A stretch of 64,000 bases of DNA. Origin: Phytophthora sp. 'mugwort' (taxonomy: Eukaryota; Oomycota; Peronosporomycetes; Peronosporales; Peronosporaceae). Made by a program: the position numbers and the translations under genes. Below are positions 35,534 to 45,041 of the stretch, piece after piece. Positions within the stretch are counted from its first letter, which is position 1. Each line of letters begins with the position of its first letter. The stretch lies in assembly GCA_033558025.1 (NCBI GenBank), contig JAUCEF010000002.1:1612001-1676000 (forward strand), written 5' to 3'. A model generated the notes under the pieces. That model searched no databases, was not told the origin of the DNA, and saw only the letters and a list, made by a program, of their open reading frames with translations.

Positions 35534-36349
35534 TATTTTATTATACCTAATACACACATTTTCCATGTTATATTAACTGAATAAGAAATTGTCTACAAAT
35601 ATTTGTTTTGTATGTACAAAATATATGTGATTATTACAATATTGACTTTTGCAACTTGGCGTATCTCCGTACCTATTAAACGTATTCTTTGGCCTAGTTG
35701 TAGCATTTCATTGTATTTCGTCTCGTTTTGTGCATTCCACTGTAGTGCACCGATGAACGGAGCTCTTCATGTCCCTTACGCGGGGTTCGCACCATAAACT
35801 TGATGTACTAGGCTAATAGAATGTACTCGTAGAAGAAAATCATTCGTAGCTCGTCGTGTGCAGCTCTCGCTAGATGCTCACCGAAAGGAAACTGCCAGCA
35901 ATTGAGGGACTGTGAGCGCGATGCGAGTTGAGGCGCATTTGCTTCAGATATCCTAGCTAAAACGTCTGGTGTTACCTTAACGTGAATTTAATAGCTATCT
36001 TCAGGATATAGTTGCTGAGGCCAGTGCGGGAAACAACTGATCACTTCCCATAAGAGGTGCAAAGGTGCAAACACCTTCATCTAGACTTTGTTCATTTTAC
36101 CCCCGTAAATGACAGCACTCGTTACGGTTTAGTCCGGGTTTGTAACGTTGTCACCGACGCAATGGAAGATGAAAAATACTCGTCATGTACTTTTCTTACA
36201 GCACCGATACGATGCTAGGGGGATACTGTATACTCGGCATGGAAGAGCATTTAAAGCTCACATGTAGAATTCGCTCTGGTCGGTAGCAAGAAATGTCCAC
36301 TGTATAAACTGTAGATTACCACGATGATCAGACGATGCATGCAAGCTGA
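35534..36349. other. Unassigned, no gene seen
   Basis: AT-rich, short frames only. Separates the Harbinger element from the truncated Polinton. Confidence 0.4.
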
Positions 36350-36413
36350 TTGCTACCTTGTCATTGAGCAGCTCCATATTTCATGTGGAGGTGTGTCAAT
36401 GACAAGGTTGCAA
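36350..36413. repeat. Compound hairpin at the break of the truncated Polinton
   Basis: TTGCTACCTTGTCATTGA pairs with TCAATGACAAGGTTGCAA, and an inner CTCCAT...ATGTGGAG stem lies in the loop. It ends within 5 bp of the first capsid codons at 36418. Confidence 0.6.
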
Positions 36414-36417
36414 TGAA

Positions 36418-37383
36418 ATGATTACAAGGACGCTTGTTGATCTTCACCCGATTTTCAAGGAGCTTGATCTAATGACTAACCCTCAGATTCGGCTTCGTTT
36501 CCGTGTCAATCAGGGCTTGTCTGTTGTTGCTGATGATTCTGGTAAGGGTATGTCTCTGACAAGTACCACGCTTGCATCCGGTAATGTATGCCCTGTGATG
36601 GTTGCGGCTTCTTCTACCGGTAATCCCATGGCTGGTGTGCTCGCTGCATCGGCTGGATTTAGCATTGCTTGGGGAGCGGTTGTTAATTCACTTGAGCCCA
36701 CGATTGATGGAACATACATGCCTTTCACCACCGCTCGTCTATACGTTCCGTTTGTTCATCTTGAGAATCCTCAGGCTATTATCTCGAAGCCTGTCAAAAA
36801 GGTTCGTTTCAATGATTGCTACGCTCAGTGGTTCTACCAACGCGCTGGTACGGGTAAGCAATCGACGCAACTCAACGCTGCTTTTGATCTTCAGCTATCT
36901 GCTTCAGTTAAGAATGCTAAGTACGTAGTACTACTTCCTTTCGCTGAACAGACAGGAAGCTTTGCTTCTGCCGCTGTTCAGGAGTTCCAGAGCCCGTTCG
37001 ACTCTGCCCCTTGGACCCTTCATCCAGGTTCGTCTATTCGCAACTTCAATGTTCGCATTGGTTCGACTCAGTGCTTTGATATCTCTCACGATTACGACTT
37101 CCATCATTTCACCTATGAGATTGCCAAGAATGGCGCTATCAACGGTGATCTAACTCCGGAACTTGTCAATGGTCTCCTTGACTATCAGACATGGTCACTA
37201 ACTAACCGTGTTCTAATTGCTGATGTATCGAGACTGACCGAAAAGGACGTTCCCCAAGCTATCCAGATTCAGGGAACTAAAGCCGGCTGCCAGGGTGTCA
37301 ATATGTTGGTCCTTGTCATTAGTGAGCAGGAGCTGAGTTATGATCGTCTGACAGGTGAGGTTCTTGATTTCACCACTGCTTAA
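36418..37383 (+). pseudogene. Polinton major capsid protein, 5'-truncated
   Basis: 321 open codons matching the complete element's capsid protein from about its residue 200 to the end (DLHPIFKELDLMTNPQIRLR, ENPQAIISKPVKK, SSIRNFNVRIG, LIADVSRLTEKDVPQAIQ). By eye about 85% of residues agree, too few for a recent duplicate. It corresponds to the end of the first and the second jelly roll of the double-jelly-roll fold. The frame has stayed open although the N-terminal third is gone. The apparent Met start is simply a position near the break. Confidence 0.85.
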
Positions 37384-37437
37384 GCAGCAAATTGATTTAC
37401 TATAATTAATTTATTTTTTGAATATGTATCTGGGTAG

Positions 37438-37450
37438 GTATATAGATACC
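37438..37450 (+). promoter_or_regulatory. Polinton AT-rich promoter box
   Basis: GTATATAGATACC abuts the ExoX-like start at 37451 and equals the box seen upstream of many genes of the complete Polinton. Confidence 0.5.
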
Positions 37451-37768
37451 ATGAATTCGACGCTTACATTCGGCAAGTACAAGTCCAAGACTATTGAAGA
37501 GGTTTATTCCTCCCATCCTACTGTCGATGGCTCTCTCATCAAAAGCAATTTACTGATCTTGAGAATGATCCTATTGCACAATTCCTCTACATCAAATTTG
37601 GAAACGATGATGGGTTATTTATGATGACGTGGGGAAAATACAAAAATAAGACACTCAAACAGATCCAATCGATTGATCCGAATTATCTCGAGTGGCTTAG
37701 CAAGAATGACTTTGTTAAGACCAGCTATCCTCAGCTTAAGGCTGAAGTGGATGCACTTCTGGCTTAAG
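37451..37768 (+). pseudogene. ExoX C-terminal-like double-motif gene, frameshifted
   Basis: The first frame gives LTFGKYKSKTIEEVYSSHP. After a frameshift near 37515 the sequence continues YCRWLSHQKQFTDL, then MMTWGKYKNKTLKQIQSID and PNYLEWLSKNDF to a stop at 37768. Two copies of the F/W-GKYK-KT motif are typical of the exodeoxyribonuclease X-like C-terminal domain found in viruses and phages. Here it lies on the same strand as the capsid gene, opposite to the complete Polinton. Function in Polintons is unknown to me; a nucleic-acid or nuclease-accessory role is only suggested by the family name. Confidence 0.65.
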
Positions 37769-37870
37769 TTCTTAAAGTTCTTTTTTATAGAATCATTGGA
37801 ATTTCGAAAAAATTAAGGGGAGGTAAATCGCATTCATTATTTTTCTTACCTACTCCTACTTTAGGAGTCC

Positions 37871-38403
37871 TAAAGACTTGTGTCCATCGCATCATCCAGA
37901 ACATGTGGAACCGGAGCTGCCACTTCGTTCAATATCTGTTTGTATCTCATTATAGCGCAGTCTGGCGCTGCTGTATTTAATCTCAGTCTCGAGCTGCGCT
38001 CTCATCACAGATTGAGCTTGCTTTTGATCAGCGAGCGACTTCCTTTCAGTATCCTTCTCCTTCTGCCACCACTCTTCAACCACTTGATTGACTCTGTCTT
38101 AGGCCTCCTGCTTAGCCTTCTTCGCCTTCGTGCGCGCATTCTCGCACGATTTCTTCATTTTGGCATCTGCTTATGTAATAGCAGCTTCCATGTTCTTCTT
38201 CGCCGCTTCGTTTGCTCAGCTGCTTCTTCAGCTACTTGTTTAGCTTCCATTGCTGACGCTTTGGCCGTGATGTTCGCATTATCTACCTCGATCTTCATTT
38301 GTCTTAACGCCGCTCGAAGTTATATCTCCTGCAGCTTGAGCTGCTCCAATTCGTTGTTGCGCTCCATCTCGAACTGGTTAAATGGTGAATGAGGTGAGCT
38401 CAT
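37871..38403 (-). pseudogene. Coiled-coil protein gene of the truncated Polinton, with three in-frame stops and a frameshift
   Basis: From ATG at 38403 the minus strand reads MSSPHSPFNQFEMERNNELE, then LRAALRQMKIEVDNANITAK, MEAKQVAEEAAEQ and, after a frameshift near 38215, an Ala/Lys helix and VNQVVEEWWQKEKDTERKS. It is a nearly continuous charged helix of about 175 residues. TAA codons interrupt it at three places where Gln would fit. No counterpart exists in the complete Polinton. Role unknown; long coiled coils in virions are often structural. Confidence 0.5.
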
Positions 38404-38463
38404 TGAGCTTGTGACTCGAGAGTGGGCGTCTACGAAATCAACAGCTGTGAGATCTCCGCGGTC

Positions 38464-38638
38464 GAGCCGTTATAAAACTATCCTAAGATCCAAAAGACGT
38501 TGCTTTCGCTCTCAGGTGGTCGAGAGGTTGCGTCATCAAAAGAGCAGCTGGTCCGAAACAACGTTCCAGGAATGTTCTCAGTGGTACATTACGGAAAGTA
38601 AAAAAAAATGCCGCTAAAATGTGTCGCAACCTACTACT
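38464..38638 (-). repeat. Right terminal inverted repeat of the truncated Polinton
   Basis: Contains CCTAAGATCCAAAAGACGTT, GGTGGTCGAGAGGTTGCGTC and GTTCCAGGAATGTTCT in the same order as 63213-63386, ending CTACTACT like the complete element's terminal ATTACTACT. Confidence 0.8.
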
Positions 38639-38990
38639 GCTATGAGCGCTGCAATCGAATCTACTCAAGCAAAAAGTCTGGGCCAGCACAAATCAATCAT
38701 ACACCGATCCCTAACAGTGCTTCCACCACCATGCTATAACGACAGAAATTTGGTGCGCACATGAAACCATTCCGAACATCGAACGTTCGTGATCTGCGAA
38801 CACGGCAAAATGACTGTCCATTTTCTCAGCGTACCAAGCTCTAAGAGGCACTGGCACTTATCGTGAGCTGGTCGGACAACCTGCTTTGATTGGCTACACG
38901 TCCATTACTAGATGCGAAGGTTCGCCTGCTTCTTCGTTCATCGTAGATCTCGACGGTCGCCCACTTTTGTTTTTTTGCTGCCCTCGAAAC
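38639..38990. other. Intergenic, upstream region of the TauE-like gene
   Basis: No ORF supported; a clear initiator element was not identified. Confidence 0.4.
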
Positions 38991-40659
38991 ATGCCGCAGC
39001 GACTCGGAATTCGCGCTGTCCTGCTGACATTGGCAGCTTTGGCGACTACGCATGCTCAAACGCTACGGGGAGATTCCTCTCCGCCACATGACGTTGTCAT
39101 CCCCGATATCGACGAGTCCGTCTCGTTGGTACAACGCGATGTGATCGGCATGACACTCGCAGCGCTTGTTATTTTCGTCGCAGCGGGTGGAGGCACCGGC
39201 GGTGGAGGCGTACTAGACCCTATCTACATCCTCATCATAGGACTCAACGCCAAGGTGCGTCCACTGTAGAATATTCTACTGTAGAATAATGCCTGGATGC
39301 AATTGGTTAATGACATATTTAACGAGCTGTTGCGCGTACGTGTTACAGACCGCGATTCCTCTCTCCAGTATCACGATCCTCGGAGGAGGTAAGGACCCAA
39401 CTTAAACTATGAATATTTTACCTAATAATTATTTTGTATTGCAGCATTTGGTAACTTTTTCCTCAATTTGCGCCGTTCGCGTGATAATTCAACGGAGCCG
39501 CTCATCGACTGGGACGTCATCCTCGTGATGCAGCCGCTTCTCCTGTGTACGTTCCTCCCTCTTTTTTGTTATTAAGAGAAGAGAACAACACCAATTTCTA
39601 ACGAACCTTTGTCTGTCTTTACAGTGGGGGCGACATGTGGCACCTTCCTCAACACGATCATGCCTACGTGGTTGTTAAGTGTGTTATTGGTGCTCGTACT
39701 CAGCGCGACGGGAACTCGGGCCTTGCAGAAAGCCATCAGTGCCCGACAAAAGGAGCGATGGCAATGCGGCGTCTCGCCCGAGGGAAAGTCATTACTTGAA
39801 ATCGAGTCGACTGTGGTCGAGCTTAGGAAGACCCAGTTCGAGTCAAACTTACCGGCTCATGTCCCGTGGAGGAAGCTTGTTACACTCGTGGGATTGTTCG
39901 TGCTTATCGCTGGGATGAGCCTTCTCCAAGGTGGAAAACACTTTAACAGCCCTATTGGCATTAATTCCTCGTCACCACTGTACGCTGTGCTCGTGGCGAT
40001 GCCCTATGTCTTCCTCGTAGGCGTCAGCTACTTATCGTTGAGAAACTTGGGGGCTACATACGAAAAGCAGCAGAATCCCAAGTACGAGTTTGAAGCACAT
40101 GAAATCAAGGTAAGGAGAGAAAACTACACAATCTTTATGATTGTGGGGTTTTTCATAATATGATTTTTTGCTGTAGTGGACAACCGCGTCAATCCGTTTC
40201 TTCCCTGTATTCTCGCTTATGGCTGGAGCGGTGTCGGGCATGTTCGGCATTGGCGGGGGCATCATCAATGGACCGTTACTGCTCGAGGTTGGCATCGACC
40301 CCTCTGCTGCTTCGGCCATGACCTCTGCGACCGTGCTATTCTCTAGCGGCAGTAAGGCGGTAAATGTTTTGACCATTTGACGCCATATACTGACTTATTG
40401 ATGTTTGTGCTACATTTTTATACTTATCTAAGTGTCGTCGCTCAACTACGCGAAATTGGGGAAGCTAGATCAACATTTGGCGCAGCTCATGCTGCCTATG
40501 GGTTTTATCATGACGTATGTTGGCCACTTGTGCCTGTTGAAGGTCGTGAGGCGATTCAATTGCCCTTCCCTCGTCATTTTCTCCATGGCCGCGATCGTCC
40601 TCATAAGTGCCGTGGCTATGAGCGTTGAAAGTATTCGTGTTCTGCTACCGGTAACCTAA
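38991..40659 (+). CDS. TauE/SafE-family (sulfite exporter-like) membrane transporter, six exons
   Basis: Model: 38991-39254, 39349-39388, 39445-39546, 39625-40109, 40177-40351, 40433-40659, all GT-AG with matching phase. It starts with a signal peptide (MPQRLGIRAVLLTLAALATT) followed by a short luminal stretch. The family's two repeats are seen: AAGGGTGGGGVLDPIYIL...TAIPLSSITILGG in the first half and GAVSGMFGIGGGIINGPLLL...MTSATVLFSSG in the second. At least eight hydrophobic segments are evident. The predicted role is anion or organosulfur export across a membrane, by family only. A short charged loop around KQQNPKYEFEAHEIK links the halves. The 3' end is uncertain because GTAACC at 40655 could be a donor to an exon near 40758. 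Confidence 0.82.
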
Positions 40660-40856
40660 GGTCCGGTAGCGAGACGTGTCAACATCAATATATTATACAT
40701 GTATAACAAAACGAAATGCATCGAAGCCATCTAAGCTAAGTGAACTTGCTTTGCAGGTGTCAGCTCCGTCCATGTTGTGTCAAATAACAGGAAACCTGCT
40801 GTGTCTTTTGATGCTTAGTATCTGTCGAGAGTTTTTATGCTACCAGCAGCCCACCC

Positions 40857-41258
40857 CTATTCTCTATTGGAAAACTTATCAAGTACTTCGTAGTATTTGC
40901 AGTACAACATTCTCCAAAGTGGCGTAGCTCCAGTACGTAGACGATATTTATGCTTAGGCTTCAACGTTTTCAGCTTGTAAGCGTCGCCTGAATCCTTCAA
41001 CGACGAGGCCGAAGAACCTGTGGATATCGAAGAACTATCTTCTGAGGCCTGTGACCTCCAGGAAGAACCTTTTTGAAGCGCCACAAGAGACATCATTGAA
41101 GACGAGGTTGTACCATACCCAGAGAACCACCACAACGAGTTCGACGAGCCGAAAGTTTCTGTAGACAAATAACGACTTGTATGTATGTAAGAACAAGCAA
41201 CAACTGGCGAAGAAGAAGAAGAAAAGGCAAGCATGGCCAAGCAGGGAAGTTTAGCCAT
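40857..41258 (-). CDS. Possible secreted small protein
   Basis: 133-residue ORF starting MAKLPCLAMLAFSSSSSPVV, which resembles a signal peptide, followed by a Ser/Trp/Tyr-rich body and a basic C-terminal part (LKPKHKYRLRTGATP). No RxLR-EER arrangement is present in the expected position, so I do not call it an effector. It lies 3' to the TauE-like gene on the opposite strand and could overlap an extra exon of it. Confidence 0.3.
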   Translation of the reverse strand: MAKLPCLAMLAFSSSSSPVVACSYIHTSRYLSTETFGSSNSLWWFSGYGTTSSSMMSLVALQKGSSWRSQASEDSSSISTGSSASSLKDSGDAYKLKTLKPKHKYRLRTGATPLWRMLYCKYYEVLDKFSNRE

Positions 41259-41373
41259 TTTAGCCTAGCTTACTACTGAGATCCATAACAGCATCGAGGA
41301 TAAATTATTACTAATTATGGTACAGTTATTGACATGAAATTAAAAGTACAAAAATGTTAACGACTATAGCAGC

Positions 41374-41871
41374 TCAGGCGAAGTACTGCGGCTGGTGATA
41401 GGGCGCACTTGGCTGCGTCGCATAGTGCATCGGAGGAACTCCCAAGCTACCCGGTCCGGCCGTCGGCTGCCACATATTAGTGCAATGGAAGCCCATGGAT
41501 GTCACCTGCATCGCCACATCGGCCATGTGTTGCTCGTCCTGAACAGCAGCAGCACATGGGGCATCCAGTCCCCCGTGGAAAGCTTCGGGCGACGCTGAGA
41601 AGTCGAAGGCGTTCAACTTACCGAATGTGTCGAGCGACTGGCCCCACTGACTGTCGTTCTGGTGATCAACTTGCCGCTTTTGCTGCTGCTTGTGGCACCA
41701 CTTAGCGGAGACTTTGCGCCTGCGACCGTCGTGCACTTCCAGATCCTCGACCTTGAGACGAGAATGTTGTTGTTGCTGCTGCTGGGAACGAAGCAGGTGA
41801 CGGTGGCGTGCTCGGAACCGCTCGATCTCGGCCGCCTCGTTGCTTATCTGGCTGGGTATCGACTGCAGCAT
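41374..41871 (-). CDS. Gln-rich protein, function unknown
   Basis: 165-residue ORF on the minus strand. Residues 1-30 hold a charged helix (EAAEIERFRARHRHLLRS), then a Gln run, a basic stretch DGRRRKVSAKWCHKQQQKR that could bind nucleic acid, and a Pro/Gln/Tyr-rich C-terminus (SAPYHQPQYFA). An oomycete initiator (TCATTTCC) lies about 20 bp upstream of the start, which supports a real gene. It could be one exon of a transcription factor; no defined domain is recognised. Confidence 0.5.
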   Translation of the reverse strand: MLQSIPSQISNEAAEIERFRARHRHLLRSQQQQQQHSRLKVEDLEVHDGRRRKVSAKWCHKQQQKRQVDHQNDSQWGQSLDTFGKLNAFDFSASPEAFHGGLDAPCAAAVQDEQHMADVAMQVTSMGFHCTNMWQPTAGPGSLGVPPMHYATQPSAPYHQPQYFA

Positions 41872-41876
41872 CAGTG

Positions 41877-41894
41877 CAATTCAGGAAATGACAT
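41877..41894 (-). promoter_or_regulatory. Oomycete initiator-like element
   Basis: On the minus strand GTCATTTCCTGAATTGC fits the INR plus flanking pattern, with the start codon at 41871 about 20 bp downstream. Confidence 0.45.
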
Positions 41895-43054
41895 GTCTTG
41901 GTGGCACAATAGGTAAAGTGTACATAAACGTATGCCTTTTAGCTTTTGAAACGTTTGCGAAGTTCGTGCTATGATTGGACGTAATCGTGATCTATGCACT
42001 TCTTTTTGGCGAATAAAACGAGAATATTTGCAAACGTCATTTTTGCTGCGTGACAACAGGGATCAAGTTGCTCGACGGGCTCCGTTAATGGTGCAAATCT
42101 TCGTTCAATCTAAACGTGGATTCTACGACGCTGGGCATTGGCCTGTCCAACGGTTATGATGGTCTCTGGCGTCATGCGAGCATCAGTTTGGTGAGCTCCT
42201 GTGGTTAGACTCGCCGACAGTTGCTAGTAGCCCGTGTCTGTAGCAAGTGTTACACACGGGCAACATTCGGACCGCTGGGTTTAACCCAAACCTACCAACC
42301 CACTGGGTGAGTAAGTTTGGGTGGGACGATTTTCGTCGGGTGATTATCACCGGCAACATATGCTGTCGCAACGCAAGCACTTTAATCATGTCGTGACGCC
42401 GTCGAGTCAAATGTAGCCATGTTGACAAGTGAGCTCTTCGCGACAGTGCGTTTCGAATCGAAGGTCGATATCAGGCGTGGCCGGCGTTCTACCACCAATT
42501 GGTTGCGCTTCCTGCGGGTGACTAGGCTTTGAACTTCACCGCAGTTTGCAATCAGCAACTCGTTTTAAGGCGGCGGGAACGAGGGAAGTGTGCATGATGG
42601 CAGTAGTGATGCCCCCCTGGCTGCGCTCACAGTGTGAGCCATCAAAGGTAGCGTGTTCGGAGCGAGGCAGTGGAACTCGAGCGGAAGGTTGTCGTTGGTA
42701 CCGTCGACGTGTTGTGTTATGCAATGTGGTCTGCGAAGAAATCAGGTCGGCGGCCTGCCACACGGACTGCGGCGCAGGATGTGAGGCTGTCCTGGACGTT
42801 GCGTCTGCGAGTCGTTAAGGATTTGGCATGGGCGATCCCGAAATGCAGGACATGACCAGAAGGAGGCGAAATCTTTACATGTTAATGGGTCTAAGAAGAA
42901 GAAGAATGCATGCGTCGTTCTCTCTCTCGCATCCACTCGCGCTGCATTTATTTGCGCCGTTGCTCGCCTTGGCTTGTCTTGACGCAGAGAGGAGACAGCG
43001 ACCACACGCACACAAACACTATCATACTAGTAGTTTTGCTCGGTCGCTCGAAGC
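41895..43054. other. Intergenic, no supported gene
   Basis: Open frames of 60-90 codons near 42546-43011 overlap on both strands without motifs. A palindromic GGGTTTAACCC/TTGGGTGGG patch lies at 42275-42330. A GAA/CTCT-rich tract lies at 42890-42935. Confidence 0.4.
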
Positions 43055-43609
43055 TCATGAAAAGAGACGTCGGCTCTGGTTCTCCCGGGGGGGGAACTCC
43101 ATAGGAACAGCGGCGGACGCGCTGCCCTTGGTCAAGCAGAACACCTTGGCTAATGTGGTGCCATCGCTGATACCCGCCGCCTCAGCCGCCGCGCGTACGA
43201 ATGCGTCGTTCTCGATGTACGCGAACATACCGCAAAGTTGACCGAACTGCACGACGCTGTTGGGGGCGAGTAACACGCGGCCGAAGCGGCCACCAGCTTT
43301 CGTGACCAGGAACGCCATCATGTCCTCAACGATCGAGTCGGGCGTGATGCTGCCGCGCGGCTGCGACAGCCACTCAGGCATATCCACGTCGGCGTTCACA
43401 ACGTTGGCGGCCTCCACGAACTGCGCGAGCGCGTTCTGGTCCCAGTGCAAGGCCAGCGCTGGCTCGTCGTCGCTCACGGATGCAGAGGAGAGGTACTCGT
43501 CGACCTGGCAGCAAGCATCATGAAGGTTAGTCAAGCCATAGATTAAGTCCTAGACTGTAAGGAGGCTCACCTCCGCGATGCAGTCTTGGTACGAGAAGGC
43601 CGTGGACAT
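43055..43609 (-). CDS. Unrecognised two-exon host protein
   Basis: Model 43609-43571 and 43504-43055 on the minus strand (GTGAGC...CAG, phase 0), 162 residues, beginning MSTAFSYQDCIAE then VDEYLSSASVSDDEPALAL. The middle (FVEAANVVNADVDMPEWLS and SIVEDMMAFLVTKAGGRFG) and the C-terminal part (QLCGMFAYIENDAFVRAAA) are well-mixed soluble helical sequence with high-GC host codon use. No domain is recognised. A possible initiator (TCATCACCGACAATTTTC) lies on the minus strand at 43764-43785. The final residues pass through a G/C run near 43089, so the C-terminus is uncertain. Confidence 0.6.
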
Positions 43610-43785
43610 GGCAGTGAAGGCTTTGGGGGGACGGTTCTTGGACTTGATCTGGCGTCGTAAGGCCAGAGAGGAGAATGAAGCGACCTCTGAGATACGCTCG
43701 GTCGCGCTGACGTGGTGGTTGGCTCGGCTGCCCAGCGAATAAGATTCTGGTTGAAGCGGTCACTTGAAAATTGTCGGTGATGATC

Positions 43786-44358
43786 AGACGACGCGCTTAG
43801 GCCAATTACAGGCGAGCGGCGTGCCACACCGCGTGCACACAGCCAATGAGGCCCACCGACGCGCAATGTGGCGTGTGAGTCACGAGTCAAGAGTCACTCG
43901 AATGACTGGAGACGCGGCATGCTGACCGTCTCCTGGTCCAGCGCTGGTGACCGCTTAACGGATCCCGTGGCTGCTCGAGTATCCGGCGTCGAGAACCGAA
44001 AGCGCAGCATAAGTGACTGCCGGTTTTTGTTTTTGTGGCGGCGGTCGACCGAGACTTGCGGTCCATGTCGCGTGTGGTAACAGGCTCGATGAACAAGATA
44101 CGACACTTATTTTTTGAGTGGCTCGACTTGCAACTGCATCAGCTTCAAAATGTTGATGCGAAACGGACGGCACGCAGCTCAAAGCCGACGGCCTTTACCA
44201 GCATCGGCTTTTGTTATCGCGTCCGTCTTTCGCGTCGAGCGGCCCGCAAATTGAAGTTGTGTTGTGTATACCACATGTATGGATGTAGTACACATTATCT
44301 ACGTTTGCCACACCACATACAGAAAAACAGCATTCAAGAGCACATAAAATCCCGCACC
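43786..44358. other. Divergent intergenic region
   Basis: Separates the minus-strand gene starting at 43609 from the small plus gene at 44359. Short overlapping frames only. Confidence 0.4.
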
Positions 44359-44559
44359 ATGGACCCCAAGCCCGAAGCCGCCGCCACGCCGCCGCCCGCC
44401 GCCAAGCCAGCGCCGCTGTCTCCTCCGCATCAGGAAGCTGCCGCATCTCACGTGCACGCGTCGCCCAAGTCTCCCGCGCGCTCGCCCGGTAGCCTGCTTA
44501 AGAGCCCCAGCGCTTTCGAACAGAAGCCTTTGCGCATGCCCAAGCCCATGTCTATTTAA
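44359..44559 (+). CDS. Small Pro/Ala/Ser-rich host protein
   Basis: 66-residue ORF starting MDPKPEAAATPPP in a good context (ACCATGG) and ending MPKPMSI. It has repeated SPxR/SPxS dipeptides (ASPKSPARSPGSLLKSPSA) that could be proline-directed phosphorylation sites. No domain. The Polinton inserted 106 bp past its stop codon, presumably in or just beyond its 3' UTR. High GC and composition match host genes. Could be a real small protein or the end of a longer spliced gene. Confidence 0.45.
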   Translation: MDPKPEAAATPPPAAKPAPLSPPHQEAAASHVHASPKSPARSPGSLLKSPSAFEQKPLRMPKPMSI

Positions 44560-44659
44560 AGCCCTGGGCACTAGTAGAAAGCACCCAAAAAAACACTGCT
44601 GCATGTTGAACCCATGATGGGTCTTTTGCCACTAATGAAGCTTTTTTGAAGCCTAACAA

Positions 44660-44665
44660 CAAGTC
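44660..44665. repeat. Target site duplication, left copy
   Basis: CAAGTC immediately before the left TIR; identical to 63387-63392. Six bp is the length produced by Polinton integrases. Confidence 0.9.
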
Positions 44666-44839
44666 AGTAGTAATACTTGGAACATTTCGCCGGCAGTTTT
44701 TTTACTTTCCGTAATTTACCATCGAGAACAATCCTGGAACCTTCTTTCGGACCAGGTGCTATTTTGACGACGCTACCTCTCGACCACCTTAGAGTGAAAG
44801 CAACGTCTTTTGGATCTTAGGGTAGTTTTAGAACCGCTC
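44666..44839 (+). repeat. Left terminal inverted repeat of the Polinton
   Basis: 174 bp, mirrored at 63213-63386. Shared blocks include AATACTTGGAACATT, CCTGGAACCTTCTTTCGGAC, CTATTTTGACGACGC and CTTTTGGATCTTAGGGT. Confidence 0.93.
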
Positions 44840-45041
44840 GACCGACAACATTCAAACTATATTGATAAAACAATAGATAGTTTTTTATTATCTTCTCTTA
44901 GCCACCAATCAGGAATAAGAAATCAGTCAGCGCCGCCAACTATGCTTTAGATCGCAAGCTTTGAGTTCTGCGATATGGTTAGATAGGAACTTGTCGAAGC
45001 GTAGTTGCCACACTGGATGGCTATGAGTTCACACTGGATAA

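Larger units (their letters stand above)
36418..38638 (+). mobile_element. Truncated Polinton (second lineage), right part only
   Basis: Holds the C-terminal two thirds of a major capsid gene, an ExoX-like gene, a coiled-coil gene and a right terminal repeat (38464-38638) about as similar to the TIRs of the complete element as those are to each other. The left part is missing; the break lies next to the 36350-36413 hairpin. The 6 bp after the end are GCTATG, with no left partner to compare. Confidence 0.85.

Noticed and set aside
37880..38392. 170-codon plus-strand hydrophobic protein in the truncated Polinton
   Set aside because: It is antisense to the coiled-coil gene on the minus strand; the Leu/Ser-rich composition follows from that.
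40857..41258. RxLR effector
   Set aside because: A signal-like start is present but no RxLR-EER motif lies in the expected window.
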